This document shows positions 8,556 through 17,477 of a stretch of 33,977 nucleotides of DNA, in pieces; within the stretch, counting starts at the first letter, position 1; every line of letters begins with the position of its first letter. The notes under the pieces are model-generated. The model did no database searches. It saw only the letters and a list, made by a program, of their open reading frames with translations, and was not told the DNA's origin. Source of the stretch: Candidatus Kuenenia stuttgartensis (GTDB taxonomy: Bacteria; Planctomycetota; Planctomycetia; Isosphaerales; Isosphaeraceae); the NCBI GenBank assembly GCA_945865635.1, contig CAMBEP010000055.1, positions 1 through 33,977 on the forward strand, written 5' to 3'. A program made the translations under genes and the position numbers.

Positions 8556-11500
8556 ATGTCCCTGACGACGATTGCTTCCAAGTCACACACGGTCCAGCGG
8601 GCCCGGGCTTCCATTGTTCATTTGGCACGCCGACTTCTGTGTCTTCTGGCCTGCCTGGCACAATCGGCTTATTCCGAGGAGCAAGTCGAGACATCGCCAC
8701 TGCCTGAGACCATCGAATTCAATCGGGACATTCGGCCGATCCTTTCCAACAACTGCTTCTTCTGCCACGGCCCTGATAAAAGCCATCGCGAAGCCGAATT
8801 GAGGCTCGACACCCAGGCGGGCCTGATCGGCGGCACCAATGCCGCCGGCAAGCCTCAGAAAGGGGTGATCGCTGCTGGAAGCCCTGAGAAAAGCAAGCTC
8901 TATCAACGACTGATTTCAGCCGACCCTGAGAAGCACATGCCGCCTCCGGAATCAGCCAAAAACCTGACCAGTCGTGAAATCGAAATGGTCAAGCGCTGGA
9001 TCTCGCAAGGGGCAAGCCATGAAGGCCATTGGGCCTTCCTGCCTGTACGAAAGCCAAAACCATCGGCGATCAAAGGAGAGATCACTGATTCTAAAGTGAT
9101 CGATGCCTTGGTTGGGGAAAAGCTGACCGTCAATAAAAGGAAATTTTCACCCGGAGCTGATCGTGTGACACTCCTGCGGCGGCTTTATTTTGACCTCACA
9201 GGCCTGCCGCCAACCCCCTCAGATGTCAGGGCATTTCAAGCGGACAATTCCCCGAATGCTTATGAAAAGCAAGTGGATCAGCTTCTGGGCTCGCCGCACT
9301 TCGGCGAACGAATGGCCATGTGGTGGCTCGACCTCGTCCGATATGCCGACACCGTCGGTTATCATGGCGATCAGGAGATGAGCGTTTCGCCATTCCGTCA
9401 GCTTGTCATTGACTCGTTCAATTCCAACAAGCCTTTCGACCAGTTCACACAGGAGCAACTTGGTGGCGACCTCATGCCCAACCCGACTCTGAACCAGAAA
9501 ATTGCTTCTGGCTATAACCGTCTTGGTATGATGAGTGCCGAAGGTGGGGTGCAGGACAAGGAATATCTCGCAAAATATATTTCCGAACGCGTCCGCAATG
9601 TCTCTGGAACCTGGCTCGGAGTGACCATCGGCTGCGCTGAATGCCATGACCATAAATTTGACCCGTTTACAACCAAAGAATTTTATCAGATGGAATCATT
9701 CTTTGCCGATATCAAAGAACGAGGCCTTTATTCCGGCGCCAATTCCGATGGCAACTGGGGCCCCTTCGTCAAGGTCCCAACCAAAGCCCAGGAATTGCAA
9801 CTGGCTGGGCTGGATCAAAAAATTGCCGCCCTTGACGCTCAGTTCAAACAGGATTTGCCCGAGATCAAGTCTGCCCGGAGCCTCTGGGAACAATCGCAGC
9901 CAGCCTGGACTATATTGAAACCGGATCAAATCAAATCGCTCGCTGGTACGACCCTGACACGAAACGACGATTCATCGATCCTGGCCAGCGGCACAACCCC
10001 TCCGACGGATACCTATACACTCGAATTCAACCAACCTCTGGCAAATACGACGGTTGTTCGTCTGGAAGTTCTGCCCGATGATTCCTTGCCCAAAAAAGGG
10101 CCTGGCCGTGCCGGAAATGGCAATTTTGTGCTCTCGGAATTTGTCCTGAAATGCCACCTCAAAAATGGTGAAATCAAAACCATTCCGATCAAGACTGCCC
10201 ATGCATCCTATGAACAGACAGGCGCTGCCGGTAAGAACCCTTACGGAAAATGGGCCATTGCAGCAGCCATCGACCAGGATGTCAAAGGCAAGACCTGGGG
10301 CTGGGGAATTATGGAACAGGCTGGCAAAGCCAATTTCGCCGATTTTGTGATTGATCCTCAATCCCTCCCCAAAGAAACCGTCAAATGGGTCGTGGAACTC
10401 CACCAGAATCTTGATAATCCAACACATACCATTGGCAAGTTCCGGCTCTCGGCAACGCAGTCGACAAATTCACCCGCTGGCCTCCCACCCCTTCCGCCTG
10501 CAATTGCCAGTATTCTTTTGATTCCGCCAGCCAATCGCAACCAAGCCCAGACACTTGAGCTAGCTGCATATCATCGAACCGTTGCCAAGGAATTGGAGCC
10601 AATTCGCAATCAATTGGCTGAACTCCAGAAATCGAGAGATAAAATTGCTTCGGAAGTGACTGGAACGCTGGTCACCGAAGCCGTCAGCCCGCGAATGGTC
10701 AAAGTCTTGCCAAGAGGCAACTGGATGGATGATACGGGCGAAACCGTACAACCCGGATTTCCTGCCGCTTTAAATGCAAACGCAAAGCCGCCCAGAACCG
10801 ACGGCCGGCTCAACCGTCTTGACCTGGCCAAATGGATCACAGACAGCGGCAATCCGCTCACCGCCCGGGTCTTTGCAAATCGCATCTGGAAGCTCTATTT
10901 TGGTGAAGCCCTGTCGCGAAAGGTCGACGATCTGGGAGCCCAGGGCAGGGCACCAACCCATCCGGAACTGCTCGATTTTCTGGCAAGCCGATTCATCGAA
11001 TCAGGCTGGAACATGAAGCAGCTCATGAAATCCATTCTGATGACCCAAACATACAGGCAATCCTCGCTTGTATCTCCTGAACTCAAAGAGCTTGACCCCT
11101 ATAATTTTTGGCTCTCCCATCAAGGCCGATTCCGGCTCGAAGCCGAACTGGTTCGCGATAATGCTTTGGCTGTCAGCGGACTTTTGGTTAATAGAATTGG
11201 CGGCAAGAGCGTCAAGCCTTATCAGCCGCCTGGATATTGGGCCTATTTGAATTTCCCGACACGCGAATGGCAGAACGGAAAAGACGATGAGCTTTACCGC
11301 CGTGGCCTTTACACACACTGGCAAAGGCAATACCTTCACCCTAGCCTGCTCGCATTCGATGCCCCCAGCCGCGAGGAATGCACCGCCGATCGTGCCCGAT
11401 CCAACACACCCCTGCAATCGCTCGTCCTGCTTAACGACCCAACCTATGTCGAAGCCGCCAGAGCCTTTGCCGAACTGATTCTGGAAAATGGCGGAAAAAC

Positions 11501-11753
11501 GACCAGCCAGCGTCTCCAGGCAATTTATGACCGCGCCCTTTCTCGGCCAGTCAAGCCGTCCGAAGCGGCTGTTCTGGAGGCTCTTCTGGCCCGCTCTCTG
11601 GCAGAATACAAGTCCAATCCAAAAGCCGTTGCGGAATTACTCGCGGTCGGTGCCAGAAGCGTTCCCAAGAACCTCGATCCTGCCGAGCTCGCAGCCTGGA
11701 CAGCGGTCACCCGGACGATTCTGAATTTGCATGAAACCATGACCCGGAATTGA
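8556..11753 (+). CDS. PSCyt1/DUF1549/DUF1553 planctomycete cytochrome-domain protein
   Basis: A 1065-aa exported protein. A hydrophobic signal-like segment (about 19-40, ending AQSAYSEE) precedes the planctomycete cytochrome c domain PSCyt1, with heme motif C67-F-F-C70-H71 and a KHMPPP methionine near residue 126. The DUF1549 (PSCyt2) domain follows at about 170-390 (RLYFDLTGLPPTP, WLDLVRYADTVGYH) and includes a second motif, C360-A-E-C363-H364-DHKFDPF. After a beta-rich insert comes DUF1553 (PSD1) at about 755-1010, with NPLTARVFANRIWKLYFG and ARSNTPLQSLVLLNDP. These proteins are characteristic of planctomycetes and are usually paired with a DUF1501 protein, as here. The function is not established; polysaccharide-related redox chemistry has been suggested for the group. 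A GCGAGG sequence lies about 8 nt before the ATG. Confidence 0.95.
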   Translation: MSLTTIASKSHTVQRARASIVHLARRLLCLLACLAQSAYSEEQVETSPLPETIEFNRDIRPILSNNCFFCHGPDKSHREAELRLDTQAGLIGGTNAAGKPQKGVIAAGSPEKSKLYQRLISADPEKHMPPPESAKNLTSREIEMVKRWISQGASHEGHWAFLPVRKPKPSAIKGEITDSKVIDALVGEKLTVNKRKFSPGADRVTLLRRLYFDLTGLPPTPSDVRAFQADNSPNAYEKQVDQLLGSPHFGERMAMWWLDLVRYADTVGYHGDQEMSVSPFRQLVIDSFNSNKPFDQFTQEQLGGDLMPNPTLNQKIASGYNRLGMMSAEGGVQDKEYLAKYISERVRNVSGTWLGVTIGCAECHDHKFDPFTTKEFYQMESFFADIKERGLYSGANSDGNWGPFVKVPTKAQELQLAGLDQKIAALDAQFKQDLPEIKSARSLWEQSQPAWTILKPDQIKSLAGTTLTRNDDSSILASGTTPPTDTYTLEFNQPLANTTVVRLEVLPDDSLPKKGPGRAGNGNFVLSEFVLKCHLKNGEIKTIPIKTAHASYEQTGAAGKNPYGKWAIAAAIDQDVKGKTWGWGIMEQAGKANFADFVIDPQSLPKETVKWVVELHQNLDNPTHTIGKFRLSATQSTNSPAGLPPLPPAIASILLIPPANRNQAQTLELAAYHRTVAKELEPIRNQLAELQKSRDKIASEVTGTLVTEAVSPRMVKVLPRGNWMDDTGETVQPGFPAALNANAKPPRTDGRLNRLDLAKWITDSGNPLTARVFANRIWKLYFGEALSRKVDDLGAQGRAPTHPELLDFLASRFIESGWNMKQLMKSILMTQTYRQSSLVSPELKELDPYNFWLSHQGRFRLEAELVRDNALAVSGLLVNRIGGKSVKPYQPPGYWAYLNFPTREWQNGKDDELYRRGLYTHWQRQYLHPSLLAFDAPSREECTADRARSNTPLQSLVLLNDPTYVEAARAFAELILENGGKTTSQRLQAIYDRALSRPVKPSEAAVLEALLARSLAEYKSNPKAVAELLAVGARSVPKNLDPAELAAWTAVTRTILNLHETMTRN

Positions 11754-11826
11754 GCGAACCTGCCTGTTTGTTCAAAGTTCGCAAATACAACCCAAATCCA
11801 TGATGCCAGACAGAGGACCCCTGAAA

Positions 11827-13260
11827 ATGCAAATCCCCGACTCCATAGCACGCCGCACGTTTCTGAAAAGCACAGGAATCAGCCTCGGTTCAATGGCTGT
11901 AAACTCTATGTTGGCCGAGCACGCATTTGCCATGGATACCGCCAGCCAAAAGGCTCAAAAATGGCAGGGTGTGGTCAGCCCATTGCATTTCAAGCCCAAG
12001 GCCAAGCGTATTATCTGGCTCTATATGGCAGGCGGCATGACCCACCTGGAAACATTCGACCACAAGCCCGCCCTTGCCCGGTTGCATGGCCAGGCCATGC
12101 CGGAATCATTCACCAAAGGCCAGCAGATTGCGCAGCTTCAGGGTCAGCAATTAAAATGTTTTGGCCCCCAGCACACCTTTAAAAAATGGGGGAAATCCGG
12201 CCAGATGTTCTCAGAAATCTGGCCAAATTTAGGCGAAAAATGTGCGGATGACATCTGTATTGTCAGGTCGCTCCATACGGATGCCATCAATCACGACCCA
12301 GCCCACACCTTTATGAACACCGGTTCGATGATCGCCGCCCGCCCGGCCATGGGCTCTTGGCTGCTCTATGGTCTGGGTGCCGAATCTCAGAACCTGCCGG
12401 GATTTGTGGTCATGGTTTCCACCGGAAAATATGGTCAGAAGCAGCCCATTGCCGCCCGCCAGTGGCATTCTGGATTCTTGCCTGGCCAGTATCAGGGTGT
12501 GGAGTTCCGCAGCACTGGCGACCCCGTGCTTTATGTAACCAATCCCAAGGGGGTTTCAGCAGGATTGCAGCGCGACGTTGTCGAGTCTGTTAAATCGCTT
12601 AACAACATTGCTGACACCACACTGCAAGACCCTGAAATTGCAACCAGAATCAGCCAGTACGAACTTGCATTTCGAATGCAGACAAGCGTGCCAGACCTGA
12701 TGGATGCCCGTTCCGAGCCAGATCACATCAAAAAACTATATGGGGCCGAGCCGGGCGATGGCTCATTTGCTTCAAATTGCTTGCTCGCCCGCCGATTGGC
12801 CGAGCGGGGCACCCGGTTTATCCAGCTTTATCACCGCGACTGGGATCACCACGGCTCTGTCAAGGAGCACTCGGCTGGAACGGCCAAAGAAGTGGATCAG
12901 GGCGTTGCGGCATTGCTGACCGACCTCAAGCAGCGCGATATGCTCAAAGATACCATAGTTGTATTTGGTTCAGAATTTGGACGAACCCCCATGGCCCAGG
13001 GCAATGGCCGCGACCACCACATGGCAGGCTTCACGATGTGGTTTGCGGGCGGTGGATTCAAGCCTGGTTTCAGCTACGGAGCAACCGACGAACTTGGCTA
13101 TAAGTCTGTTGAAAATCGTGTTTCCGTACACGATGTGCATGCCACCCTGTTGCATCTTTTGGGAATTGATCACAATCGATTCACCTACAAATTTCAGGGC
13201 CTTGATTCCAAGCTGACGGGCGTCGAGCCTGCAAGCGTGGTCAAAGATCTGCTTGCATGA
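11827..13260 (+). CDS. DUF1501 protein, Tat-exported
   Basis: A 477-aa protein of the DUF1501 family, a branch of the alkaline-phosphatase/sulfatase-like fold. The N-terminus carries a twin-arginine motif, ARRTFLKSTGISLG, so it should be exported folded by Tat. Family blocks seen: IIWLYMAGGMTHLETFDHKP, VRSLHTDAINHDPAHTFMNTG, RDWDHHGSVKEH, and VFGSEFGRTPMAQGNGRDHHM with GFTMWFAGGG near the C-terminus. I chose the ATG at 11827, which has AGAGGA 9 nt upstream. ATGs at 11800 and 11803 are in frame but lack one. It begins 73 nt after the cytochrome-domain gene and is the usual partner of such proteins. Confidence 0.95.
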   Translation: MQIPDSIARRTFLKSTGISLGSMAVNSMLAEHAFAMDTASQKAQKWQGVVSPLHFKPKAKRIIWLYMAGGMTHLETFDHKPALARLHGQAMPESFTKGQQIAQLQGQQLKCFGPQHTFKKWGKSGQMFSEIWPNLGEKCADDICIVRSLHTDAINHDPAHTFMNTGSMIAARPAMGSWLLYGLGAESQNLPGFVVMVSTGKYGQKQPIAARQWHSGFLPGQYQGVEFRSTGDPVLYVTNPKGVSAGLQRDVVESVKSLNNIADTTLQDPEIATRISQYELAFRMQTSVPDLMDARSEPDHIKKLYGAEPGDGSFASNCLLARRLAERGTRFIQLYHRDWDHHGSVKEHSAGTAKEVDQGVAALLTDLKQRDMLKDTIVVFGSEFGRTPMAQGNGRDHHMAGFTMWFAGGGFKPGFSYGATDELGYKSVENRVSVHDVHATLLHLLGIDHNRFTYKFQGLDSKLTGVEPASVVKDLLA

Positions 13261-13321
13261 TGCAATTTCCGATTTGATACTGTTTGGCCAAGCCTCTCAA
13301 TCCTTCTGCTGGAAACGAAGA

Positions 13322-16300
13322 ATGTCGCTGATTCAAAAATTGGCCCTCTGCATTGTGTTTACCGGCTGTCATGTTGCGGTTGATGCGCAGACTCAGCCTG
13401 CATTTCCGCAACCGACCAATTCGGAAAAGGCGCCTTTAAATGCGTTGAGTCCAGATGATGCCATCAAGCAATTGAAACTACCGAACGGGTTTAAGGCGAC
13501 GGTTTTTGCATCCGAACCGAATGTGCAGCAGCCAATTGCGATGGCAATTGACGCCCGCGGCCGGCTCTGGGTCGCTGAGGGCTACACCTATGCCGAGCAG
13601 GCTTTGAATTATGATCTGAAATTGAAAGACAGAATTCTGATTTTTGAAGATGCAAATCACGATGGCATATTTGACAAGCGAATTGTCTTCTGGGAAGGTG
13701 CCCAGCGCCTGACTGGCATTGAAATCGGATTTGATGGAGTATATGCGCTGACATTGCCGGAAATGATTTTTCTGCCCGATTTTAATCACGACGACAAGCC
13801 CGACACTCAGGGAGAGGTTCTGCTCGACGGATTTGATCATGCAAGGGCACGTCACACCATGGCCAATGGCCTTGCCTGGGGGCCTGATGGCTGGCTATAT
13901 GGCCGTCAGGGAATTTTGGGGACATCCCTTGTGGGCAAGCCCGGAACGCTTGACGCAAAACGAACCTCGATTAATGTTGGCATCTGGCGATTGCATCCAA
14001 AATCCCATCAGTTTGAAGTTGTCACAAATGGCACTACAAACCCGTGGGGTATGGACTGGAACGCTTATGGTGAAGCCTTTCATATCAATACCGTGATTGG
14101 TCACCTTTGGCACACCATCCCCGGCGCCCACTTCCGGCGCATGTTTGGCGAGGATCCAAATCCAAATACATATCAATTGATTGAACAGCATGCTGACCAC
14201 GTGCACTGGGATACAAAAGAGCTTTGGAGTGATATCCGAACCCTTGGTGTGACTCCTACAACCTCACAGGCCGGCGGTGGCCATGCCCACACAGGTTTAA
14301 TGATTTATCTTGGTGATAATTGGCCAAAGGAATATCGTGGCGATTTGTTTACGATCAATTTCCATGGCCGCAGGCTCAATCGCGACCAACTAGTGCCAGA
14401 AGGCTCAGGAATCACGGGAAAACATCGCCCTGATTTTGCTCAGTTTGGCGACACCTGGTTCCGTGGAATTGATTTGAAATATGGCCCGGATGGCGGAGTC
14501 TTTGTCGCGGACTGGTCAGATACAGGCGAATGCCATGACCATGACGGTGTCCACCGAATCTCGGGCCGAATCTACAAAATTACCTATGGTAATCCGAAAA
14601 CGCCGACAGTGGGCGATTTGAAGGCACTCGATCAGGCATCTCTGATTCGGCTTCTGGAGCATGAAAACGAGTGGTATGCAAGGCAGTCCAGGCTAGAAAT
14701 CCAAAGGCGTTCAGGCCTTCCGAAATGGAATTCCAGCGAGGCCTTGGTGCAACTCAAAAATCTGATCCAGAAAAGTTCGGATCCAGTCCACCAGGTCAGA
14801 GGCCTGTTTGCGCTTCATTCTGCGGGTCTTGATGCAGAAAATCTGTTGATCGGTTATCTTGAGCACCCCAACCCCTATGTCCAGGTCTGGGCATTACGAT
14901 TCCTGACAGATCATTCGCGAAGCAATGACCTTTCGGTTAATGCATTAAATGCCATTTCTGGCCTTGCAAAGAAAGCCGATTCCGCGCAGATCCGGCTTGC
15001 CTTGGCATCATCTCTCCAGCAAATTGCAATTGAGAAGCGGCCCTTGATTGCAAGTTCGCTGGTCCATCATGCCGAAGATGCAAAGGACCATAATTTGCCA
15101 ATGATGATCTGGTATGGAATTGAGCCTCTGGCCAAGTCCAACCCGTCGGCCTTGGTTAAGCTTTATGAAATCTGTCAGATACCACTGGTGCGAAAATGGA
15201 TTGCACGCCGATTGATGCAGGATTATGACTCCAATGAACAGTATCTCGATGCGCTCTTGAAATACAATAGCCAGAAACCTGACCCAGTTAAAATCGATTT
15301 GATGGCTGGAATATCGGATGCGATGAACGGACGCCGGAAGGCGAGAAAACCGGCGGGCTGGGATTCGTTTATAAGTTCCATGAGCAAATCCAGCAGCGCG
15401 GCTTCCAGCGATTTGGCTCGCAATTTAAGTGCTTTTTTTGGTGATGGAGTCGCAATGGATTCCATTCGGGCAATCGCTCTGGACGGCAATCGAGACCTGA
15501 ATTCACGGAGAAATGCTTTGAAGTCCATGGTCGATGCACGATCGCCCAGCCTGCGAGACGATTGCAAAAACTTGTTTCAAGTTCGCGATTTGTCGGTAAC
15601 GGCTGCTGAGGGTCTTGCCTTGTTTGACGACCCGTCACTGGCCAAAGATGTTCTGATACAATTCAACCGACTTTATGGTTATGAGCGGGCACCCGTCATT
15701 TCCGCCTTGATCACAAGGCCCAAATGGAGCCTGGCCGTGCTGGAAGCTGTCGAAGCCGGGAAAATTCGCAAGGATGAAATCTCGGCTGTCATGGCTCGCC
15801 AAATTCGTGGCCACCGCGATCCGAAGCTTGACGAAAAGCTTGCAAACGTCTGGGGCTTGATTCGCGAAACGAGCGTGGATCGATTGCAATTGATCAGCCA
15901 GTGGAAAGGCCGACTGACCCAACAGCAAATTAGCCAGGCAAATCTCAATCAGGGCCGATCGATCTTTCAAAAAGCGTGTTCAAGCTGCCATAAAATGTAT
16001 GGCGAAGGCGGCACCAGTGGGCCTGACCTGACAGGCAGTGGACGCGATAACCTGGATTACCTTCTGCAAAACATTCTGGACCCTTCAGGCCTGGTGCCCG
16101 CTGGCTACAGGCTGTCGGAAATTGCAATGAAGGACGGTCGACTACTGAGCGGAGTGATCACGATTCGCTCTCCAAAAACCATGACGATCCAGACCCCAAC
16201 GGCGATAGTCGTCGTCGATTTGAACGACGTCGAAGAGACCCGCTCCACAGAACTTTCGCTAATGCCAGAAGGCTTGCTACAAAACTTGAAGGCCAATGAA

Positions 16301-16336
16301 GTGATTGACCTTATTGGATTTTTAATGAAAAAATAA
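13322..16336 (+). CDS. PVC-type CxxCH heme-binding membrane-bound dehydrogenase
   Basis: A 1004-aa exported protein. A signal peptide (about 1-24) leads into a beta-propeller of the glucose/sorbosone dehydrogenase type. Its first blade reads LPNGFKATVFASEP then QQPIAMAIDARGRLWVAEGYTY. Two EF-hand-like acidic loops, DANHDGIFDKRIVFWEG and DFNHDDKPDTQGEVLLDGF, follow. The middle third (about 430-870) is helical and HEAT-like. The C-terminus is a cytochrome c domain with C886-S-S-C889-H890 and SGPDLTGSGRDNLDYLLQNILDPS, diagnostic of the PVC heme-binding family. The frame opens at 13253 inside the preceding gene, but the ATG at 13322 has a purine-rich GGAAACGAAG sequence just upstream and starts the signal peptide. 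It probably acts with the two genes before it as an exported oxidase/dehydrogenase set. Confidence 0.93.
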   Translation: MSLIQKLALCIVFTGCHVAVDAQTQPAFPQPTNSEKAPLNALSPDDAIKQLKLPNGFKATVFASEPNVQQPIAMAIDARGRLWVAEGYTYAEQALNYDLKLKDRILIFEDANHDGIFDKRIVFWEGAQRLTGIEIGFDGVYALTLPEMIFLPDFNHDDKPDTQGEVLLDGFDHARARHTMANGLAWGPDGWLYGRQGILGTSLVGKPGTLDAKRTSINVGIWRLHPKSHQFEVVTNGTTNPWGMDWNAYGEAFHINTVIGHLWHTIPGAHFRRMFGEDPNPNTYQLIEQHADHVHWDTKELWSDIRTLGVTPTTSQAGGGHAHTGLMIYLGDNWPKEYRGDLFTINFHGRRLNRDQLVPEGSGITGKHRPDFAQFGDTWFRGIDLKYGPDGGVFVADWSDTGECHDHDGVHRISGRIYKITYGNPKTPTVGDLKALDQASLIRLLEHENEWYARQSRLEIQRRSGLPKWNSSEALVQLKNLIQKSSDPVHQVRGLFALHSAGLDAENLLIGYLEHPNPYVQVWALRFLTDHSRSNDLSVNALNAISGLAKKADSAQIRLALASSLQQIAIEKRPLIASSLVHHAEDAKDHNLPMMIWYGIEPLAKSNPSALVKLYEICQIPLVRKWIARRLMQDYDSNEQYLDALLKYNSQKPDPVKIDLMAGISDAMNGRRKARKPAGWDSFISSMSKSSSAASSDLARNLSAFFGDGVAMDSIRAIALDGNRDLNSRRNALKSMVDARSPSLRDDCKNLFQVRDLSVTAAEGLALFDDPSLAKDVLIQFNRLYGYERAPVISALITRPKWSLAVLEAVEAGKIRKDEISAVMARQIRGHRDPKLDEKLANVWGLIRETSVDRLQLISQWKGRLTQQQISQANLNQGRSIFQKACSSCHKMYGEGGTSGPDLTGSGRDNLDYLLQNILDPSGLVPAGYRLSEIAMKDGRLLSGVITIRSPKTMTIQTPTAIVVVDLNDVEETRSTELSLMPEGLLQNLKANEVIDLIGFLMKK

Positions 16337-16402
16337 CCAATTCGCTGCATTTAAAATTGAATCAGCCATCATAGTTCAATCGATTCTGATTAAAACAGAG
16401 CC

Positions 16403-16442
16403 ATGAAAATTGCAGGAATCAGAAGATTTCTTCGATTTTCAT
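16403..16442. terminator. Compound inverted repeat between convergent genes, possible bidirectional terminator
   Basis: Outer arms ATGAAAAT (16403-16410) and ATTTTCAT (16435-16442) enclose a second hairpin, GAAGA-TT-TCTTC (16422-16433). It lies between the end of the plus-strand dehydrogenase gene and the end of the minus-strand lipoprotein gene, where a shared terminator is expected. No strong T-run follows on either side. Confidence 0.35.
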
Positions 16443-16500
16443 TGCAATATTTGGCTTGATTTTAGATCCAGGATTTCAATGACTTGTCATTCAAGCGAAT

Positions 16501-16911
16501 TCAGCGAGGGGTTTTCGATTCTTCGTTCAGGTTGATGTCATAAGTCTGAACAGAATCCGATGTCAGGGTTCGGCGGATGGGCGAAAAAAACTGGTCGAAT
16601 GGGAAGATCGACTTATCGCGCGGAACAACGACCCTCACCACATGAAGGCCAGGGCCAAGACCAGTCATCTGATACATGCCGTCCAGCTCGATCGGGCCTG
16701 AACGAAACACACCCTTGCCGCCATCGACAGGCACATATTCGACCCACCCGTTGGTCAAAGGTTTCCCATCCCGAACGACTTTGCCTTGAACATTCGCCAG
16801 CGGGAATCTGGTACCCGGCATCTCTTCCGAGCAGCCTGAAACGATTGAGAGGATTGTCAGGAATCCCAGGTTGAGCGTTACGAAACCGGCTCGTGTCAGG
16901 TTCTGGTTCAT
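16501..16911 (-). CDS. Small lipoprotein with transthyretin-like/carboxypeptidase-regulatory fold
   Basis: A 136-aa protein. The first 26 residues form a lipoprotein signal ending in the lipobox LSIVSGC, so it should be lipidated at the Cys and anchored to a membrane. The rest resembles the small beta-sandwich domains abundant in planctomycetes: NVQGKVVRDGKPLTNGWVEYVPVDGGKG, then GPIELDGMYQMTGLGPGLHVVRVVVP. That is the pattern of carboxypeptidase-regulatory-like or transthyretin-like domains. The role is unknown. The ATG overlaps the stop of the upstream gene in ATGA, so its translation is probably coupled to that of the GXGXG protein. Confidence 0.85.
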   Translation of the reverse strand: MNQNLTRAGFVTLNLGFLTILSIVSGCSEEMPGTRFPLANVQGKVVRDGKPLTNGWVEYVPVDGGKGVFRSGPIELDGMYQMTGLGPGLHVVRVVVPRDKSIFPFDQFFSPIRRTLTSDSVQTYDINLNEESKTPR

Positions 16912-17477
16912 GAAAGGGGCTCAGGCCAGGCCCGAATCCCGGCAATTTTATGGGCCATTTCCTGGGCCTCTTCCGCAGGGTGGGGAAAGGCTCGAATTGT
17001 GAGTGTTCCAGCCCTGCGTCGATCCATCGCCATCGGCCCAATTCTGGCACCAACGATGATCCGGCCGCCATTCGCGCAATGAGCCAGCCTGTTGCCAGCA
17101 TCGCCAATCGCCCAAATTTCGCCACCCTCAATATGGCTGCCGAGCAATGCACCTGACCGCCCGGCAATCACCAGGGTCCCGGATTTGAGACCATAACCAG
17201 CGCCTGCTCCAGCATTTCCATCCACGAGTACAAAGATGGCAGGCGTGTCCAGGCCGCGAGCCAGCTCTGTGCCGACATCTCCATCAATCCGTATTTCCGC
17301 AGCCCATGGGCCGGTCAATCCCGCCAGCAGGAGACGGTCGCCTCGAGCGCCTGAGAGGACGATCTTCTTGTGACCATGATTCAAGGCCAAAGCCACTTGC
17401 TGCGTCACAGCGTGTGAGTCACGCCATTCCGGCAAGTGGAAGTGGATCAATTCAGACGACTTGGGTTGATCTGTCAA
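16908..17477 (-). CDS. Short GXGXG-domain protein (FwdC/GltB C-terminal-like)
   Basis: A 189-aa protein with the repeating glycine pattern of the GXGXG right-handed beta-helix, found at the C-terminus of glutamate synthase and in formylmethanofuran dehydrogenase subunit C. Turns are visible as IRIDGDVGTELARGL, VLVDGNAGAGAGYGLKSGTLVIAG, HIEGGEIWAIGDAGNRLAH and ANGGRIIVGARIG (about residues 62-147). FwdC/FhcC proteins are about 260-270 aa, so this one is short, and no other fwd/fhc gene is seen here. The C1-pathway role known for planctomycete FhcC should not be assumed. The start is a TTG at 17477 whose bases overlap the upstream TGA as TTGA; no in-frame ATG exists before the conserved part. 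Confidence 0.75.
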   Translation of the reverse strand: MTDQPKSSELIHFHLPEWRDSHAVTQQVALALNHGHKKIVLSGARGDRLLLAGLTGPWAAEIRIDGDVGTELARGLDTPAIFVLVDGNAGAGAGYGLKSGTLVIAGRSGALLGSHIEGGEIWAIGDAGNRLAHCANGGRIIVGARIGPMAMDRRRAGTLTIRAFPHPAEEAQEMAHKIAGIRAWPEPLS

